Assembly: GCA_004295245.1 (NCBI GenBank)
Contig: REAR01000086.1
Location: forward strand, 1-39,433
Reading direction: 5' to 3'
From: Sphingobacteriales bacterium
GTDB lineage: Bacteria; Bacteroidota; Bacteroidia; Chitinophagales; Chitinophagaceae
Length of the DNA stretch: 39,433 bases
Position 1 is the stretch's first letter, and every line of letters starts with the position of its first letter. Under the pieces are notes generated by a model, which ran no database searches, was not told the origin of the DNA, and worked only from the letters and a program-made list of their open reading frames with translations. Positions 1 to 8,647 of the stretch are shown here, piece by piece. The translations under genes and the position numbers were made by a program.

Positions 1-1233
1 ACTAATGAAAGAATGCGCATAAACAGCAGTGGTAATGTTGGTATTGGAGCCACTTCTTTTAATGGTACGGCGCCAGAAAAATTATTAGTAGATGCAGGTA
101 CTACAACATCTTATAATGTAATCAGCGGAAAAGGCTCTATTAATAGTTATCTGCAATTAAATATTCAAAATAACAGTTCCGGAACCGGAGCTAGCTCAGA
201 TGTGGTGGCTACTGCTAACAACGGTTCAGAGAGCAGCAACTTTGTAAACATGGGTATTAACGGAGGAGGTAATACAAGCTCCGGTGTATTGGGCGGTGCT
301 AATACCGCTTATTTATACAGCACAGGTAATGATTTTTCTATTGGCAATGGAACGAACGACGCAGAATTAAAATTTTTTACTACCACCAGCAGCACTAATA
401 CAGAAAGAATGCGGATAGAAGGTACCACCGGTAATGTGGCTATAGGCACCACTTCTTTTAATGGCACGGCACCAGAAAAATTATTGGTAGATGCAGGTAC
501 CACTACTTCTTATAATGTAATCAGCGGAAAAGGCTCTATTAATAGTTACCTGCAATTAAATATTCAAAACAGCAGTTCCGGAACCGGAGCTAGCTCAGAC
601 GTGGTGGCTACTGCAAACAACGGCTCTGAGTCTGCCAACTTTGTAAATATGGGTATTAATGGTGGCGGTAATACCAGTACCGGTGTAATAGGTGGCGCAA
701 ACACTGCTTATTTATATGCAACCGGTAACGATTTTGCCATTGGTAATGCCACTTCTGCCAAAGACCTTGTCTTTTTTACCGGAGGAACGGGTGCTTCTAA
801 TGAAAGAGTACGTGTTACTTCTTCCGCCATTCAGCCTGGTTCAGATAATGCAATTTCTAATGGCACTTCTTCTAGAAGATGGAGCGTTGTTTATGCAGCT
901 AATGGCACTATACAAACTTCTGATTTACGGTTGAAGAAAAATATTAAGAAAAATATTCTTCCACTTTCGTACGGCTTAAAAGAAGTGATGCAAATGCAGC
1001 CAGTTAGTTACGACTGGAAGGATAACACCGGTTCTCATAAAATTGGGTTGATAGCGCAAGAAGTTAAAAAAATTGTACCCGAAGTAGTGGTAGGCGATGA
1101 AACAAAAGAAAACCTGGGTATGAACTATGCAGAGTTGGTACCGGTATTAATAAATTCTGTAAAAGAATTAAAAACAGAAATTACTGAATTGCAAAAACAA
1201 ATTGCCGAATTAAAAAAACAAACAAAAAAATAA
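1..1233 (+). CDS. Peptidase S74 (tail-fibre-like) protein, 5' partial
   Basis: The reading frame is open from base 1. The residues before the first ATG (T-N-E-R) match the repeated TERMRI/NERVRV context, so the true start lies upstream of the window. The body has GNVGIG-type fibre repeats and two tandem 133-residue units, about codons 11-143 and 144-260. The C-terminus is a peptidase S74 intramolecular chaperone domain with the motif TSDLRLKKNI. In characterised phage members the Ser-Lys pair of this motif, here Ser307/Lys312 counted from base 1, drives autocleavage after trimer folding. GLIAQEVKKIVPEVV and NYAELVPVLINSVKEL are typical S74 blocks, and the protein ends in a short Lys/Gln-rich coiled coil. 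The next two genes encode relatives with Sec signal peptides, so this is probably a secreted surface fibre rather than a virion part. The ligand is unknown. Confidence 0.85.
   Translation, partial: TNERMRINSSGNVGIGATSFNGTAPEKLLVDAGTTTSYNVISGKGSINSYLQLNIQNNSSGTGASSDVVATANNGSESSNFVNMGINGGGNTSSGVLGGANTAYLYSTGNDFSIGNGTNDAELKFFTTTSSTNTERMRIEGTTGNVAIGTTSFNGTAPEKLLVDAGTTTSYNVISGKGSINSYLQLNIQNSSSGTGASSDVVATANNGSESANFVNMGINGGGNTSTGVIGGANTAYLYATGNDFAIGNATSAKDLVFFTGGTGASNERVRVTSSAIQPGSDNAISNGTSSRRWSVVYAANGTIQTSDLRLKKNIKKNILPLSYGLKEVMQMQPVSYDWKDNTGSHKIGLIAQEVKKIVPEVVVGDETKENLGMNYAELVPVLINSVKELKTEITELQKQIAELKKQTKK
31..780 (+). repeat. Tandem 399-bp in-frame duplication inside the first S74 gene
   Basis: The unit starting at base 31 recurs at base 430, an offset of 399 bp or 133 codons. 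The first ~200 bp of the two units are nearly identical, with mostly third-position changes; later parts diverge. The second unit runs into the S74 domain around base 780. A single equivalent unit (PEKLLVD...SYNVISG...YLQLNI) occurs in each of the next two genes, so the first gene has gained a copy. Confidence 0.85.
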
Positions 1234-1267
1234 AAATTTCTTTCAAGTTTCCAGCTATAGTTTTTTA

Positions 1268-1392
1268 TAGCAGCAGCGTTGCGTCGCAAGCACTTTAACA
1301 GCAGTGCTAATGGCAACAAAAAATGCCGCCACCTGCACTACCGATGAACGGATTGCGACGCAACAATGCTGCCATAGTTTATACGGCTGGAA
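1268..1392. repeat. Palindromic intergenic element, copy 1
   Basis: The left core GTTGCGTCGCA (1278-1288) is mirrored by TGCGACGCAAC (1354-1364), with flanking AGCAGC/GCTGC also mirrored. The arms are separated by 65 nt. The right half contains GATGAACGGATTGCGACGC, which recurs almost unchanged at 8594. The element fills most of the gap between two S74 genes. Confidence 0.75.
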
Positions 1393-1425
1393 TTAAATAA
1401 ATAATAAACCCCCAATATCTGTATT

Positions 1426-3180
1426 ATGAAAAACCTGGTCTTTACCTTATTAGCAAGTACGGTTGTGGTTACAAGTAGCCATGCACAATTAGGTGTTGGT
1501 ACCACCAGCCCTAACTCTATGTTAGATGTGCGTGGTTCTTTTGCAGCCAACTATAGAACTGTTACCGGCACCACCACCATTGCAGCTACAGATAACACAG
1601 TAGTGTTTACTGGAACTTCAGCAGCTACATTAACATTACCCACCGCAATTGGTATTGATGGAAGAGTTTACTGGATTAAAAACGCCAGTACTACTTCGCC
1701 CACACCTACATTAACCATCAGTACTACATCTTCTCAAACAATTGATGGCAACCCAAACTGGGCAATGGATGAGCCTAACGAAAGCATACGTGTGGTGAGT
1801 GATGGTAGTAATTGGTATGTACTAAACCAGGATGTGCCGGTGGCAAAAACAAGTACAACCGGTGGTGCGTGGTTAGAAGGTGGTAACCGGGTTACTGCAG
1901 CAAAAAATATAGGCACTATTACCAACTATAGCCTTCCGTTTATTACCAATAATCTGGAGCGCATGCGGCTGACAACCGGTGGCTTTTTAGGATTGGGTAC
2001 TACCTCACCATCAGGTCGTTTTCACGCAGTGAGTGAAAGCTCTGAGAGCGGGGATGATTATATTTTTGATGATTATGGAGCAGGCATTTCGCAAGGTTTT
2101 TATTTTACAAAATCAAGAGGCACCGTAGCGTCTCCTTCTAATCTTGCACAAAATGACGCAATTGGTTGGATACGTTTTGTGCCGCGTTATAATGGTTCTT
2201 TAGGTTTTAGTGCAGTTTCTTCAATGGAAGCCTACTATCGTGGCGATGGTACTACGGCACTAACCGACCTGCGCTTTTATACCAGTGGTAGCGAAAGACT
2301 GCGTATTAATGAAACTGGTAATGTAGGTATTGGTTCATCCTCATTTAATAGTACGAACCCCGAAAAATTATTAGTAGATGTTGGATCAACTGGTTCTTAT
2401 AACGTAATCAGTGGGCGGGGTAACTTAAATAATTATTTGCAATTGAATATTCAAAACCGCTCTAATGGTACCAGTGCCAGTAGTGATATAGTAGCTACAG
2501 CCAACAATGGCAATGAGAGTTCTAATTATATTGATATGGGTATTAACTCTGGAGGATACAGTAATGCCGGCTTGCCTATTTTGGATGGAATTAATACGGC
2601 TTACTTGTATGCCACCGGCCGTAATTTTTTTATAGGCAATGGTACCGCCAGCAGAGATCTTGTTTTTTTTACCAATGGTTTTCAGAACTCAGATGAGAAA
2701 ATGAGAATTTTAAGTGGGGGTAATGTTGGTATTGGTGTTACCGCACCGGCAGATAAATTATCTGTGGCGGGAATTGCAGCCCCATCTGCAGATAATACGT
2801 ACACACTTGGTAAAAGTGCCTTACGTTGGAGTGCTGTTTATGCAGCTAACGGAACCATACAAACCTCTGATGCACGTTTAAAAACAAATATACTGCCGCT
2901 TCAATATGGGCTTAAAGAAGTATTGCAACTTGCCCCGGTTTCTTATAACTGGATTGATAGCAGCATGCCGGATACTAAAATAGGTTTGATTGCACAAGAA
3001 GTGAAAGATATTATACCAGAAGTAGTGGTAGGTGATGAGAGTAAAGAAAACCTGGGTATGAATTATGCAGAATTGGTACCTGTATTAATAAATGCGGTAA
3101 AAGAACAGCAAGAGCAAATAGATGCCATTGAAAAGAAAATAACTGCTGCTAAAAAAACAGCTAAAAAGAAACGTAATTAA
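1426..3180 (+). CDS. Exported peptidase S74 (tail-fibre-like) protein
   Basis: This is a 584-residue protein with a Sec signal peptide: a lysine, a hydrophobic stretch, then SSHA-Q at about residue 21. GVGTTSP follows, then a domain of about 90 residues shared with the next gene (TLTLPTA...GRVYWIKNAS...VSDGSNWYV). Several VGIG-type fibre repeats come next, then the PEKLLVD...YLQLNI unit and a C-terminal S74 chaperone with TSDARLKTNI (Ser481/Lys486 by position) and GLIAQEVKDIIPEVV. The tail is a Lys-rich coiled coil. S74 domains normally trimerise beta-helical fibres and are then released by self-cleavage. The signal peptide points to a cell-surface or secreted fibre. There is no T9SS sorting domain, so its route across the outer membrane is unclear. 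Confidence 0.85.
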   Translation: MKNLVFTLLASTVVVTSSHAQLGVGTTSPNSMLDVRGSFAANYRTVTGTTTIAATDNTVVFTGTSAATLTLPTAIGIDGRVYWIKNASTTSPTPTLTISTTSSQTIDGNPNWAMDEPNESIRVVSDGSNWYVLNQDVPVAKTSTTGGAWLEGGNRVTAAKNIGTITNYSLPFITNNLERMRLTTGGFLGLGTTSPSGRFHAVSESSESGDDYIFDDYGAGISQGFYFTKSRGTVASPSNLAQNDAIGWIRFVPRYNGSLGFSAVSSMEAYYRGDGTTALTDLRFYTSGSERLRINETGNVGIGSSSFNSTNPEKLLVDVGSTGSYNVISGRGNLNNYLQLNIQNRSNGTSASSDIVATANNGNESSNYIDMGINSGGYSNAGLPILDGINTAYLYATGRNFFIGNGTASRDLVFFTNGFQNSDEKMRILSGGNVGIGVTAPADKLSVAGIAAPSADNTYTLGKSALRWSAVYAANGTIQTSDARLKTNILPLQYGLKEVLQLAPVSYNWIDSSMPDTKIGLIAQEVKDIIPEVVVGDESKENLGMNYAELVPVLINAVKEQQEQIDAIEKKITAAKKTAKKKRN

Positions 3181-3201
3181 TTAACCGATAAAAGCAACAA
3201 T

Positions 3202-4926
3202 ATGATACTGAAACAATATTATGTTTTTTTATGCTTGCTGGTATCGGTAAGCGGTTATGCACAGGTAGGCGTGGGTACTGCAACACCAGCTTCTGGTTTT
3301 GAAATTGAGGGAGCCGTAGCCATGAGCATCCGAAGCTTTACTGCTGGCACTACTGCTGATATAAATGATCAGGTTTTGGTATTTACAGGCACCACTGCTG
3401 CTACCTTAACGCTTCCAACAGCGGCAGGTGCAGATGGCCGTGTATACTGGATTAAAAATGCCAGTAGCAGTTTGCCGGTTCCGGTACTTACAGTGGCAAC
3501 CACCTCGTCTCAAACAATTGATGCGCAGAGTAACTGGTTATTAGATGAGCCTTATGAAGTGGTGCGTTTGGTAAGTGATGGTACTAACTGGAAAGTTGTA
3601 AATCAAAATACCGCCGTTAGGAAAACATCTACTACGGGCACTGCATGGCTGCAGGGTGGTAACAATTTAAAGACAGCAAAATTTGTAGGAGCGATAGAAA
3701 ATTATGCATTGGGTTTTATAACAAATAATATAGAACAAATGCGTATTAATAATGCGGGGCTTTTAGGTATGGGTACTACTAGCCCATCTGGTAGATGGCA
3801 TATGGTAAATGATAATGATGATGCTGCCAATGATTACTATATGGATGATTATGGAACTACAACACAGGGCTTTTTTATAAGAAAATCAAGAGGAAGTGTT
3901 GCAATACCGGGGGATTTACAAAATGGTGATTTGATAAGCCAGTTTAGATTTACCGGAAGATATAATGGAAGCGTTACAAATGCTACGGGTTCTGGTATTG
4001 ACGCTTATTATACAGGCAATGGAACTACGAGTAATACAGATTTACGAATGTATACTTCAAACGCAGAAGCAATGATTTTAAACCCCGCTGGTTATGTAGG
4101 CATTGGCACCAGTAGTTTTTCTGGTACAAATACTGAGAAATTGCTCGTAGATGCAGGATCCAGTTCTTCCTACAACGTAATTAGTGGAAAAGGCGAACTG
4201 GATAATTATCTGCAATTGAATATTAAAAACTCAAATAGTGGTACAACGGCTAGTCAAGATCTTGTGGCTACAGCCAATAACGGAACCGAATCTGTTAACT
4301 ATATTGACATGGGTATAAATTCTGGTGGTTATAGCAGTACACTCATTCCGATATTGGATGGTGTGAATGAAGCTTATTTATTTTCAACGGGTAATGATTT
4401 AAAAATAGGGAATGCATCGGCTACCTACGATTTAGGTTTTTTTACCAATGGTTTTGCCACCACTAATGAGCGCCTGCGTGTAACTGCTGGGGGCAATGTG
4501 GGTATTGGCATTACCTCGCCTGCAGATAAACTTTCTGTTGCTGGTATTATGGCTCCTTCTGCAGACAATACATATACTATCGGTTCTTCTACCAATCGCT
4601 GGAGTGCTGTTTATGCTACCAATGGTACCATTCAAACTTCAGATGCCAGATTGAAAAAAAATATTACTCCCCTTAAGTATGGTATTAAAGAATTGCAGCA
4701 ATTACAAGCGGTTACTTATAGCTGGCTGCTGCAACCTGAACAAAAAAATAAAATTGGCCTAATTGCGCAGCAGGTACAACAAATAATACCTGAAGTGGTA
4801 GTAGGTAATGCAGCAAAAGATAAACTTGGAATGAACTACGCAGAACTGATACCTGTTTTAATAAACACATTAAAGCAACAGCAACTTCAATTAGAACATC
4901 TTAGAAAACAGGCAGCAGCCTTATAA
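3202..4926 (+). CDS. Exported peptidase S74 (tail-fibre-like) protein
   Basis: This 574-residue paralogue starts 21 bp after the previous stop, so the two are probably co-transcribed. The N-terminus is a signal peptide ending SGYA-Q, followed by GVGTATP. It shares the TLTLPTAAGADGRVYWIKNA domain, the fibre repeats and the PEKLLVD...SYNVISGKG unit with its neighbours. The C-terminal S74 domain keeps TSDARLKKNI (Ser480/Lys485) and GLIAQQVQQIIPEVV, then a Gln/Leu-rich coiled coil. Like its neighbour it is probably a trimeric surface fibre with a self-cleaving chaperone. The target it binds cannot be read from the sequence. Confidence 0.85.
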   Translation: MILKQYYVFLCLLVSVSGYAQVGVGTATPASGFEIEGAVAMSIRSFTAGTTADINDQVLVFTGTTAATLTLPTAAGADGRVYWIKNASSSLPVPVLTVATTSSQTIDAQSNWLLDEPYEVVRLVSDGTNWKVVNQNTAVRKTSTTGTAWLQGGNNLKTAKFVGAIENYALGFITNNIEQMRINNAGLLGMGTTSPSGRWHMVNDNDDAANDYYMDDYGTTTQGFFIRKSRGSVAIPGDLQNGDLISQFRFTGRYNGSVTNATGSGIDAYYTGNGTTSNTDLRMYTSNAEAMILNPAGYVGIGTSSFSGTNTEKLLVDAGSSSSYNVISGKGELDNYLQLNIKNSNSGTTASQDLVATANNGTESVNYIDMGINSGGYSSTLIPILDGVNEAYLFSTGNDLKIGNASATYDLGFFTNGFATTNERLRVTAGGNVGIGITSPADKLSVAGIMAPSADNTYTIGSSTNRWSAVYATNGTIQTSDARLKKNITPLKYGIKELQQLQAVTYSWLLQPEQKNKIGLIAQQVQQIIPEVVVGNAAKDKLGMNYAELIPVLINTLKQQQLQLEHLRKQAAAL

Positions 4927-4963
4927 ATTTAAGACATTGTCTTATCCAATTAAACCAGACAAA

Positions 4964-6382
4964 ATGAAAAACGCTAAACTTATTTTTACTGCCTTTTTAT
5001 TATTAAATAGTATAAGCATGCTTGCTCAAACCGATGTGCAAAATTCCGGCACACTTTATATTTCAGGAAGCAGTGATGTGGTGTATATAACCGGCGGTTT
5101 TACTAACACGAGTAGTGGAGCGCTTACAAACAATGGAAGCTTGTATGTGAGACAAACATTAACCAATGGCCAAGCCTCAATGGCAACAGGTACCGGTACT
5201 TTGTATTTAAATGGTACCAGTGCACAGTCAGTTGCAGGCACACAACCTTTTAAAACGTATGATCTGGTTACTAATAACTCTTCTGGGTTTACTTTAAATA
5301 ATAACCTTAGTGTTGCCAATGCGCACACATTTACAAGTGGGGTAATTGCAAGTTCTTCTACACCAAACTATCTTATTTATGAAGCTGGTTCTTCCTATTC
5401 AGGTGCAGCAGATAGCCGCCACGTTAGTGGGTGGGTTAAAAAAATAGGCACTACAGACTTTACATTTCCCGTAGGTAATGGCACTTATCTAAGAACTATC
5501 GCCATTGCCAATCTTTCCGGAAGCTCTGAGTTTAATTGTAAACACAACGGAAGTACACAAAACCAATCAAATATCTTATGGCCGTTAACAGTAGTAGATG
5601 CTTATGAATATTGGAATATGCCCCAGGTGAGTGGCGGTACCGCTGACGTAACACTAAACTGGGATAATAGCAAAGTAACGTTTCCTAATTTCACCATTGC
5701 AGATATCAGGGTAACACAATATGAAGGCATCTGGACGGGTCGCGGCGGCACCGCTTCTGGAAATGCCACCACAACCGGTACTATTACGGCAACAGGGGTG
5801 AGTAATTTTGGCGAGTTTACTTTTGGTAGTTTGTCGTTTGCTATTCCATTACGCTTTATCAGTATTACTGGTCAGCGTAAAAACAATTCTAATAATATTG
5901 AGTGGAAGGTAGCTGAGACAGAAGATATTACTCATTTTGTGGTGGAACGCAGTGGCAACGGAACGCAATTTGCTGCTATTGGTACAGTAGCGTCTCAAAG
6001 AAATTTAAGTACCTATTTGTTTAAAGACGATGCAGCATTAACTGGTACTAACTGGTACCGAATTGCAGGCATCAATCAATCGGGTGCTAAAATTTATTCA
6101 AGAGTAGTACCTATTGCCGCTAACGGAAGAAATGTGGATATGTATGTTGTTAATAACCCTGTAAAACAAACTATACGCATTAGCGCCGGAGACAATAATA
6201 AAGGTAATTATGAATACGGTATTTATAATACTTCTGGTCAGCTGTTACAAAAAGGGCAATTAACAGTAGGTGGTGCAGGCATCTATAATATTACATTACA
6301 AGCTGCAGTTAAGCCCGGTATATATGTACTGGATGTAAGAAGTAGTACTGCTCAGTTTACAGAAAGAATCATAATAGAATAA
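4964..6382 (+). CDS. T9SS cargo protein with C-terminal sorting domain
   Basis: I chose the ATG at 4964 over an upstream TTG because it directly precedes a signal peptide (MKNAKLIFTAF...SMLAQ). This gives 472 residues. The N-terminal half is rich in Ser/Thr/Gly/Asn with beta-repeat character (GTLYISG, GTLYLNGTS), as in adhesin-like proteins. The last ~80 residues form a type A T9SS sorting domain: a V-N-N-P-V start, GIYNTSGQLL, then GIYVLDV and a terminal RIIIE. Such domains direct export through the type IX secretion system and surface attachment or release. The gene lies 37 bp after the S74 genes and just before a strong terminator, so it closes that operon and may work with the fibres. No enzymatic motif is visible. 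Confidence 0.8.
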   Translation: MKNAKLIFTAFLLLNSISMLAQTDVQNSGTLYISGSSDVVYITGGFTNTSSGALTNNGSLYVRQTLTNGQASMATGTGTLYLNGTSAQSVAGTQPFKTYDLVTNNSSGFTLNNNLSVANAHTFTSGVIASSSTPNYLIYEAGSSYSGAADSRHVSGWVKKIGTTDFTFPVGNGTYLRTIAIANLSGSSEFNCKHNGSTQNQSNILWPLTVVDAYEYWNMPQVSGGTADVTLNWDNSKVTFPNFTIADIRVTQYEGIWTGRGGTASGNATTTGTITATGVSNFGEFTFGSLSFAIPLRFISITGQRKNNSNNIEWKVAETEDITHFVVERSGNGTQFAAIGTVASQRNLSTYLFKDDAALTGTNWYRIAGINQSGAKIYSRVVPIAANGRNVDMYVVNNPVKQTIRISAGDNNKGNYEYGIYNTSGQLLQKGQLTVGGAGIYNITLQAAVKPGIYVLDVRSSTAQFTERIIIE

Positions 6383-6400
6383 ATCGTTTTTAATTTAGGT

Positions 6401-6434
6401 AAAGGTCTCCACCTTCGGGTGGAGACCTTTTTTA
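6401..6434 (+). terminator. Rho-independent terminator, UUCG tetraloop
   Basis: A perfect 13-bp stem (6401-6413 with 6418-6430) closes on TTCG and runs into a T-tract. It ends the S74/T9SS operon. The A-rich 5' side could allow some bidirectional activity. Confidence 0.93.
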
Positions 6435-6550
6435 TTATACAGTTATTGGTTTATACATACAATTAGGCAGAATAGTTCTGTTCCTTTTTTAGTAATTTTA
6501 ATTTTTAAACGAAAGAAAATTTCGGTTTTGATTAATGATAAAAACCAGAT

Positions 6551-7429
6551 ATGAAAATTGGAATCTATAGCCGGTTGTTAGATTGGGAACAAAAAACAGA
6601 AGTACAGCTTTTTTTTGATGAGTTAGTAAAACAAAAATTTGAACCAGTTATCTATGCTCCTTTTTTTGAGCAAATTATTGATCATATAAAATTGCCTGCT
6701 AACCTTTCTACCTTTGCCAATGCCAACGATTTGGATGATAGTATAGAGTTTTTAGTAAGTATGGGTGGAGACGGTACTTTACTCGATACCGTATCATTAG
6801 TTAGAGATAAGAACATACCTGTTATGGGCATTAATTTCGGCCGTCTTGGTTTTTTGGCCAATATCAGTAAAAAAGAAGTAGCCATTGCACTAGAGGGAAT
6901 GGTAAAAAGAAGCATTGTGGTAGATAAGCGGTCTTTAATTCATCTGGATACCTCAGAACATATTTTTGGAGAGGTGCCCTATGCTTTAAATGAGTTTGCC
7001 ATTCATAAAACTGACACTTCTCCTATGATTAAGATTCATACCTATCTAAACGGCGATTTCTTAAACACTTATTGGGCAGATGGACTGATTGTAAGTACAC
7101 CTACTGGTTCTACCGGCTATTCTTTAAGTTGCAATGGGCCTATCGTTTTTCCGGAGAGTGGCAGTTTTGTTATTACACCCGTAGCCCCGCATAACTTAAA
7201 TGTACGCCCCATCATAGTGCCCGACAATAATGTAATTTCTTTTGAGGTTGAGGGCAGAACAGATGACTTTATTTGCGCATTAGATAGCCGCCGGCATGTG
7301 GTAAAGAAAAATCTGCAACTGGCAGTTAAAAGAGAGGCATTTACCATGAGTCTGGTTCGGCTGAATGAAAACAATTTTTTAAAAACCCTGAGAGATAAGC
7401 TGATGTGGGGTTTAGACAGCCGTAACTAA
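6551..7429 (+). CDS. nadK: NAD kinase
   Basis: This 292-residue protein has the usual length for the family. It phosphorylates NAD to NADP using ATP in the cytoplasm. The diagnostic motifs are present: GGDGT at residues 72-76, followed by GINFGRLGFL, and the conserved TPTGSTGYSLSCNGP block that binds NAD. No signal peptide is seen and the ATG at 6551 gives the expected family N-terminus. It is followed by a DUF6089/PorG-like gene, an order seen in other Bacteroidota. Confidence 0.96.
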   Translation: MKIGIYSRLLDWEQKTEVQLFFDELVKQKFEPVIYAPFFEQIIDHIKLPANLSTFANANDLDDSIEFLVSMGGDGTLLDTVSLVRDKNIPVMGINFGRLGFLANISKKEVAIALEGMVKRSIVVDKRSLIHLDTSEHIFGEVPYALNEFAIHKTDTSPMIKIHTYLNGDFLNTYWADGLIVSTPTGSTGYSLSCNGPIVFPESGSFVITPVAPHNLNVRPIIVPDNNVISFEVEGRTDDFICALDSRRHVVKKNLQLAVKREAFTMSLVRLNENNFLKTLRDKLMWGLDSRN

Positions 7430-7521
7430 GAATGTTAAATTTTTACAAACAAGCAGGCTGCACAATAAAAGAAAAGCCCCATTATTACGTTATCCAATAA
7501 TTAATTTCCTATTTTGCAACT

Positions 7522-8379
7522 ATGTTAAAGAAACTTTTATCCTTGATTGCCGCTTTTTTGGTGCTGGTTACAGCCACCGCTCAAAAAGAAAGCTTTGTAC
7601 ACCAGGGTGAGTTTGGTTTAAGTGCAGGTGCTGCACATTACTTTGGTGACTTAAATACAAAAGCCCGTCTTAACAGACCTAAAATGGCCATTGGCGCCTT
7701 CTTCCGAAAACAGTTTGGTAATTATGTAGCATTAAGAGTTGCAGCAAACTATGCACAATTGGGTTATTCTGATGTTTACAATACACATAACGAATATCAG
7801 TTACGCCGCAACCTTAGCTTTAATACCAATGTATGGGAGCTGGCAGTTATGGGAGATTTCAACTTCTTTCGTTTTGAACCAGGCACATTAGATTATGCAT
7901 TCACTCCTTACGTTTCTATTGGTGTAAGCGCCTTTAGCTATGATCCTTATGCTTATTATCAGGGTCAGAAAGTTTTCTTGAGACCTTTGGGTACAGAAGG
8001 TCAGGGTTTAGCAGGCTTCGACGCACCTTATGGTTCAATGGCTTTTGCCATTCCTTTTGGAGTAGGTATAAAATATAATATCAACGAAAAGGTGAATATT
8101 GGTTTTGAAGTAATTCACAGATTTACAAATACCGATTATCTGGATGATGTAAGCAATAAATATGTAGACCCAGCACTGTTTCCGAAATTACCAGATGGCT
8201 CTGCATCATTAGCAGAATTGTTAAGTGATAGAAGTGGAGAAACAGGCCCCGATAAAATTGGCTTTGTAAATGGGGTAGCAAGGCAACGTGGTTTTCCAAA
8301 ACAAAAAGACCAATTTTTAACTGCTCAGGTAACGCTATCATTCAACTTATCTTCGTACCGTTGCCCCACAGCTAATTAA
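7522..8379 (+). CDS. DUF6089/PorG-like outer-membrane beta-barrel protein
   Basis: This 285-residue protein has a clear signal peptide (MLKKLL...TATA-Q). The mature part begins GEFGLSAGAAHYFGDLN and alternates hydrophobic and aromatic beta-strands, ending in a strand of the form TLSFNL. This matches the DUF6089 family, which includes the T9SS component PorG; my assignment rests on the opening motif and gene order. In related genomes I recall nadK, a DUF6089 gene, isoprenyl transferase and bamA lying together. Here the DUF6089 gene is followed instead by a terminator, a repeat element and FG-GAP genes. The role is structural at the outer membrane; a link to protein secretion is inference. Confidence 0.75.
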   Translation: MLKKLLSLIAAFLVLVTATAQKESFVHQGEFGLSAGAAHYFGDLNTKARLNRPKMAIGAFFRKQFGNYVALRVAANYAQLGYSDVYNTHNEYQLRRNLSFNTNVWELAVMGDFNFFRFEPGTLDYAFTPYVSIGVSAFSYDPYAYYQGQKVFLRPLGTEGQGLAGFDAPYGSMAFAIPFGVGIKYNINEKVNIGFEVIHRFTNTDYLDDVSNKYVDPALFPKLPDGSASLAELLSDRSGETGPDKIGFVNGVARQRGFPKQKDQFLTAQVTLSFNLSSYRCPTAN

Positions 8380-8404
8380 TAGATAAAATAATTTAAAATA
8401 CACA

Positions 8405-8431
8405 CGCCGCTTTTATAGCGGCGCTTTTTTT
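8405..8431 (+). terminator. Rho-independent terminator
   Basis: CGCCGC (8405-8410) pairs with GCGGCG (8418-8423) across a 7-nt loop, followed by C and seven T. It sits 25 bp after the DUF6089 stop. Its T-tract runs directly into the GTAACCAGC edge of a palindromic repeat element. Confidence 0.9.
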
Positions 8432-8647
8432 GTAACCAGCTAATGTACTTATGGCAACATCGTTGCTACGCTCAGTTCAACCACAGTGCCAATGGCATCA
8501 ATAGTTGCAAACGTTTGCAACTTACCGGCCAAACAATCTTGCCTTGTGTGCAGCTAATTTGCTTTCTTTGTTGGCTTAATCGTAATAACAAATGATGAAC
8601 GGATTGCGACGCAACAATGCCACACCGGAGTTACCAAAGCTGGTATC
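8432..8647. repeat. Palindromic intergenic element, copy 2, overlapping a gene start
   Basis: The left edge is GTAACCAGC (8432-8440), with left arm CATCGTTGCTACGCTCAGTT at about 8458-8477. The right arm is GATGAACGGATTGCGACGC from 8594, with right edge AGCTGGTA near 8639. The left arm is a variant of the core in which GTCGCACAC reads TACGCTCAG. The right arm and right edge lie inside the coding region that starts at 8592. A perfect 20-bp palindrome sits between the arms. Confidence 0.7.
8503..8522. promoter_or_regulatory. Perfect 20-bp palindrome, LacI-family-type operator
   Basis: The sequence agttgcaaacgtttgcaact is a perfect inverted repeat with a central CG, the usual symmetry of LacI-family operators. 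It lies 70-89 bp upstream of the FG-GAP lipoprotein start. A related GTTTGCAAAC palindrome is found upstream of the LacI gene of this window (29864-29873). Confidence 0.7.

Noticed and set aside
1-4926. A prophage tail-fibre module
   Set aside because: The two complete S74 proteins have signal peptides, and no capsid, tail, integrase or lysis genes are present in the window.
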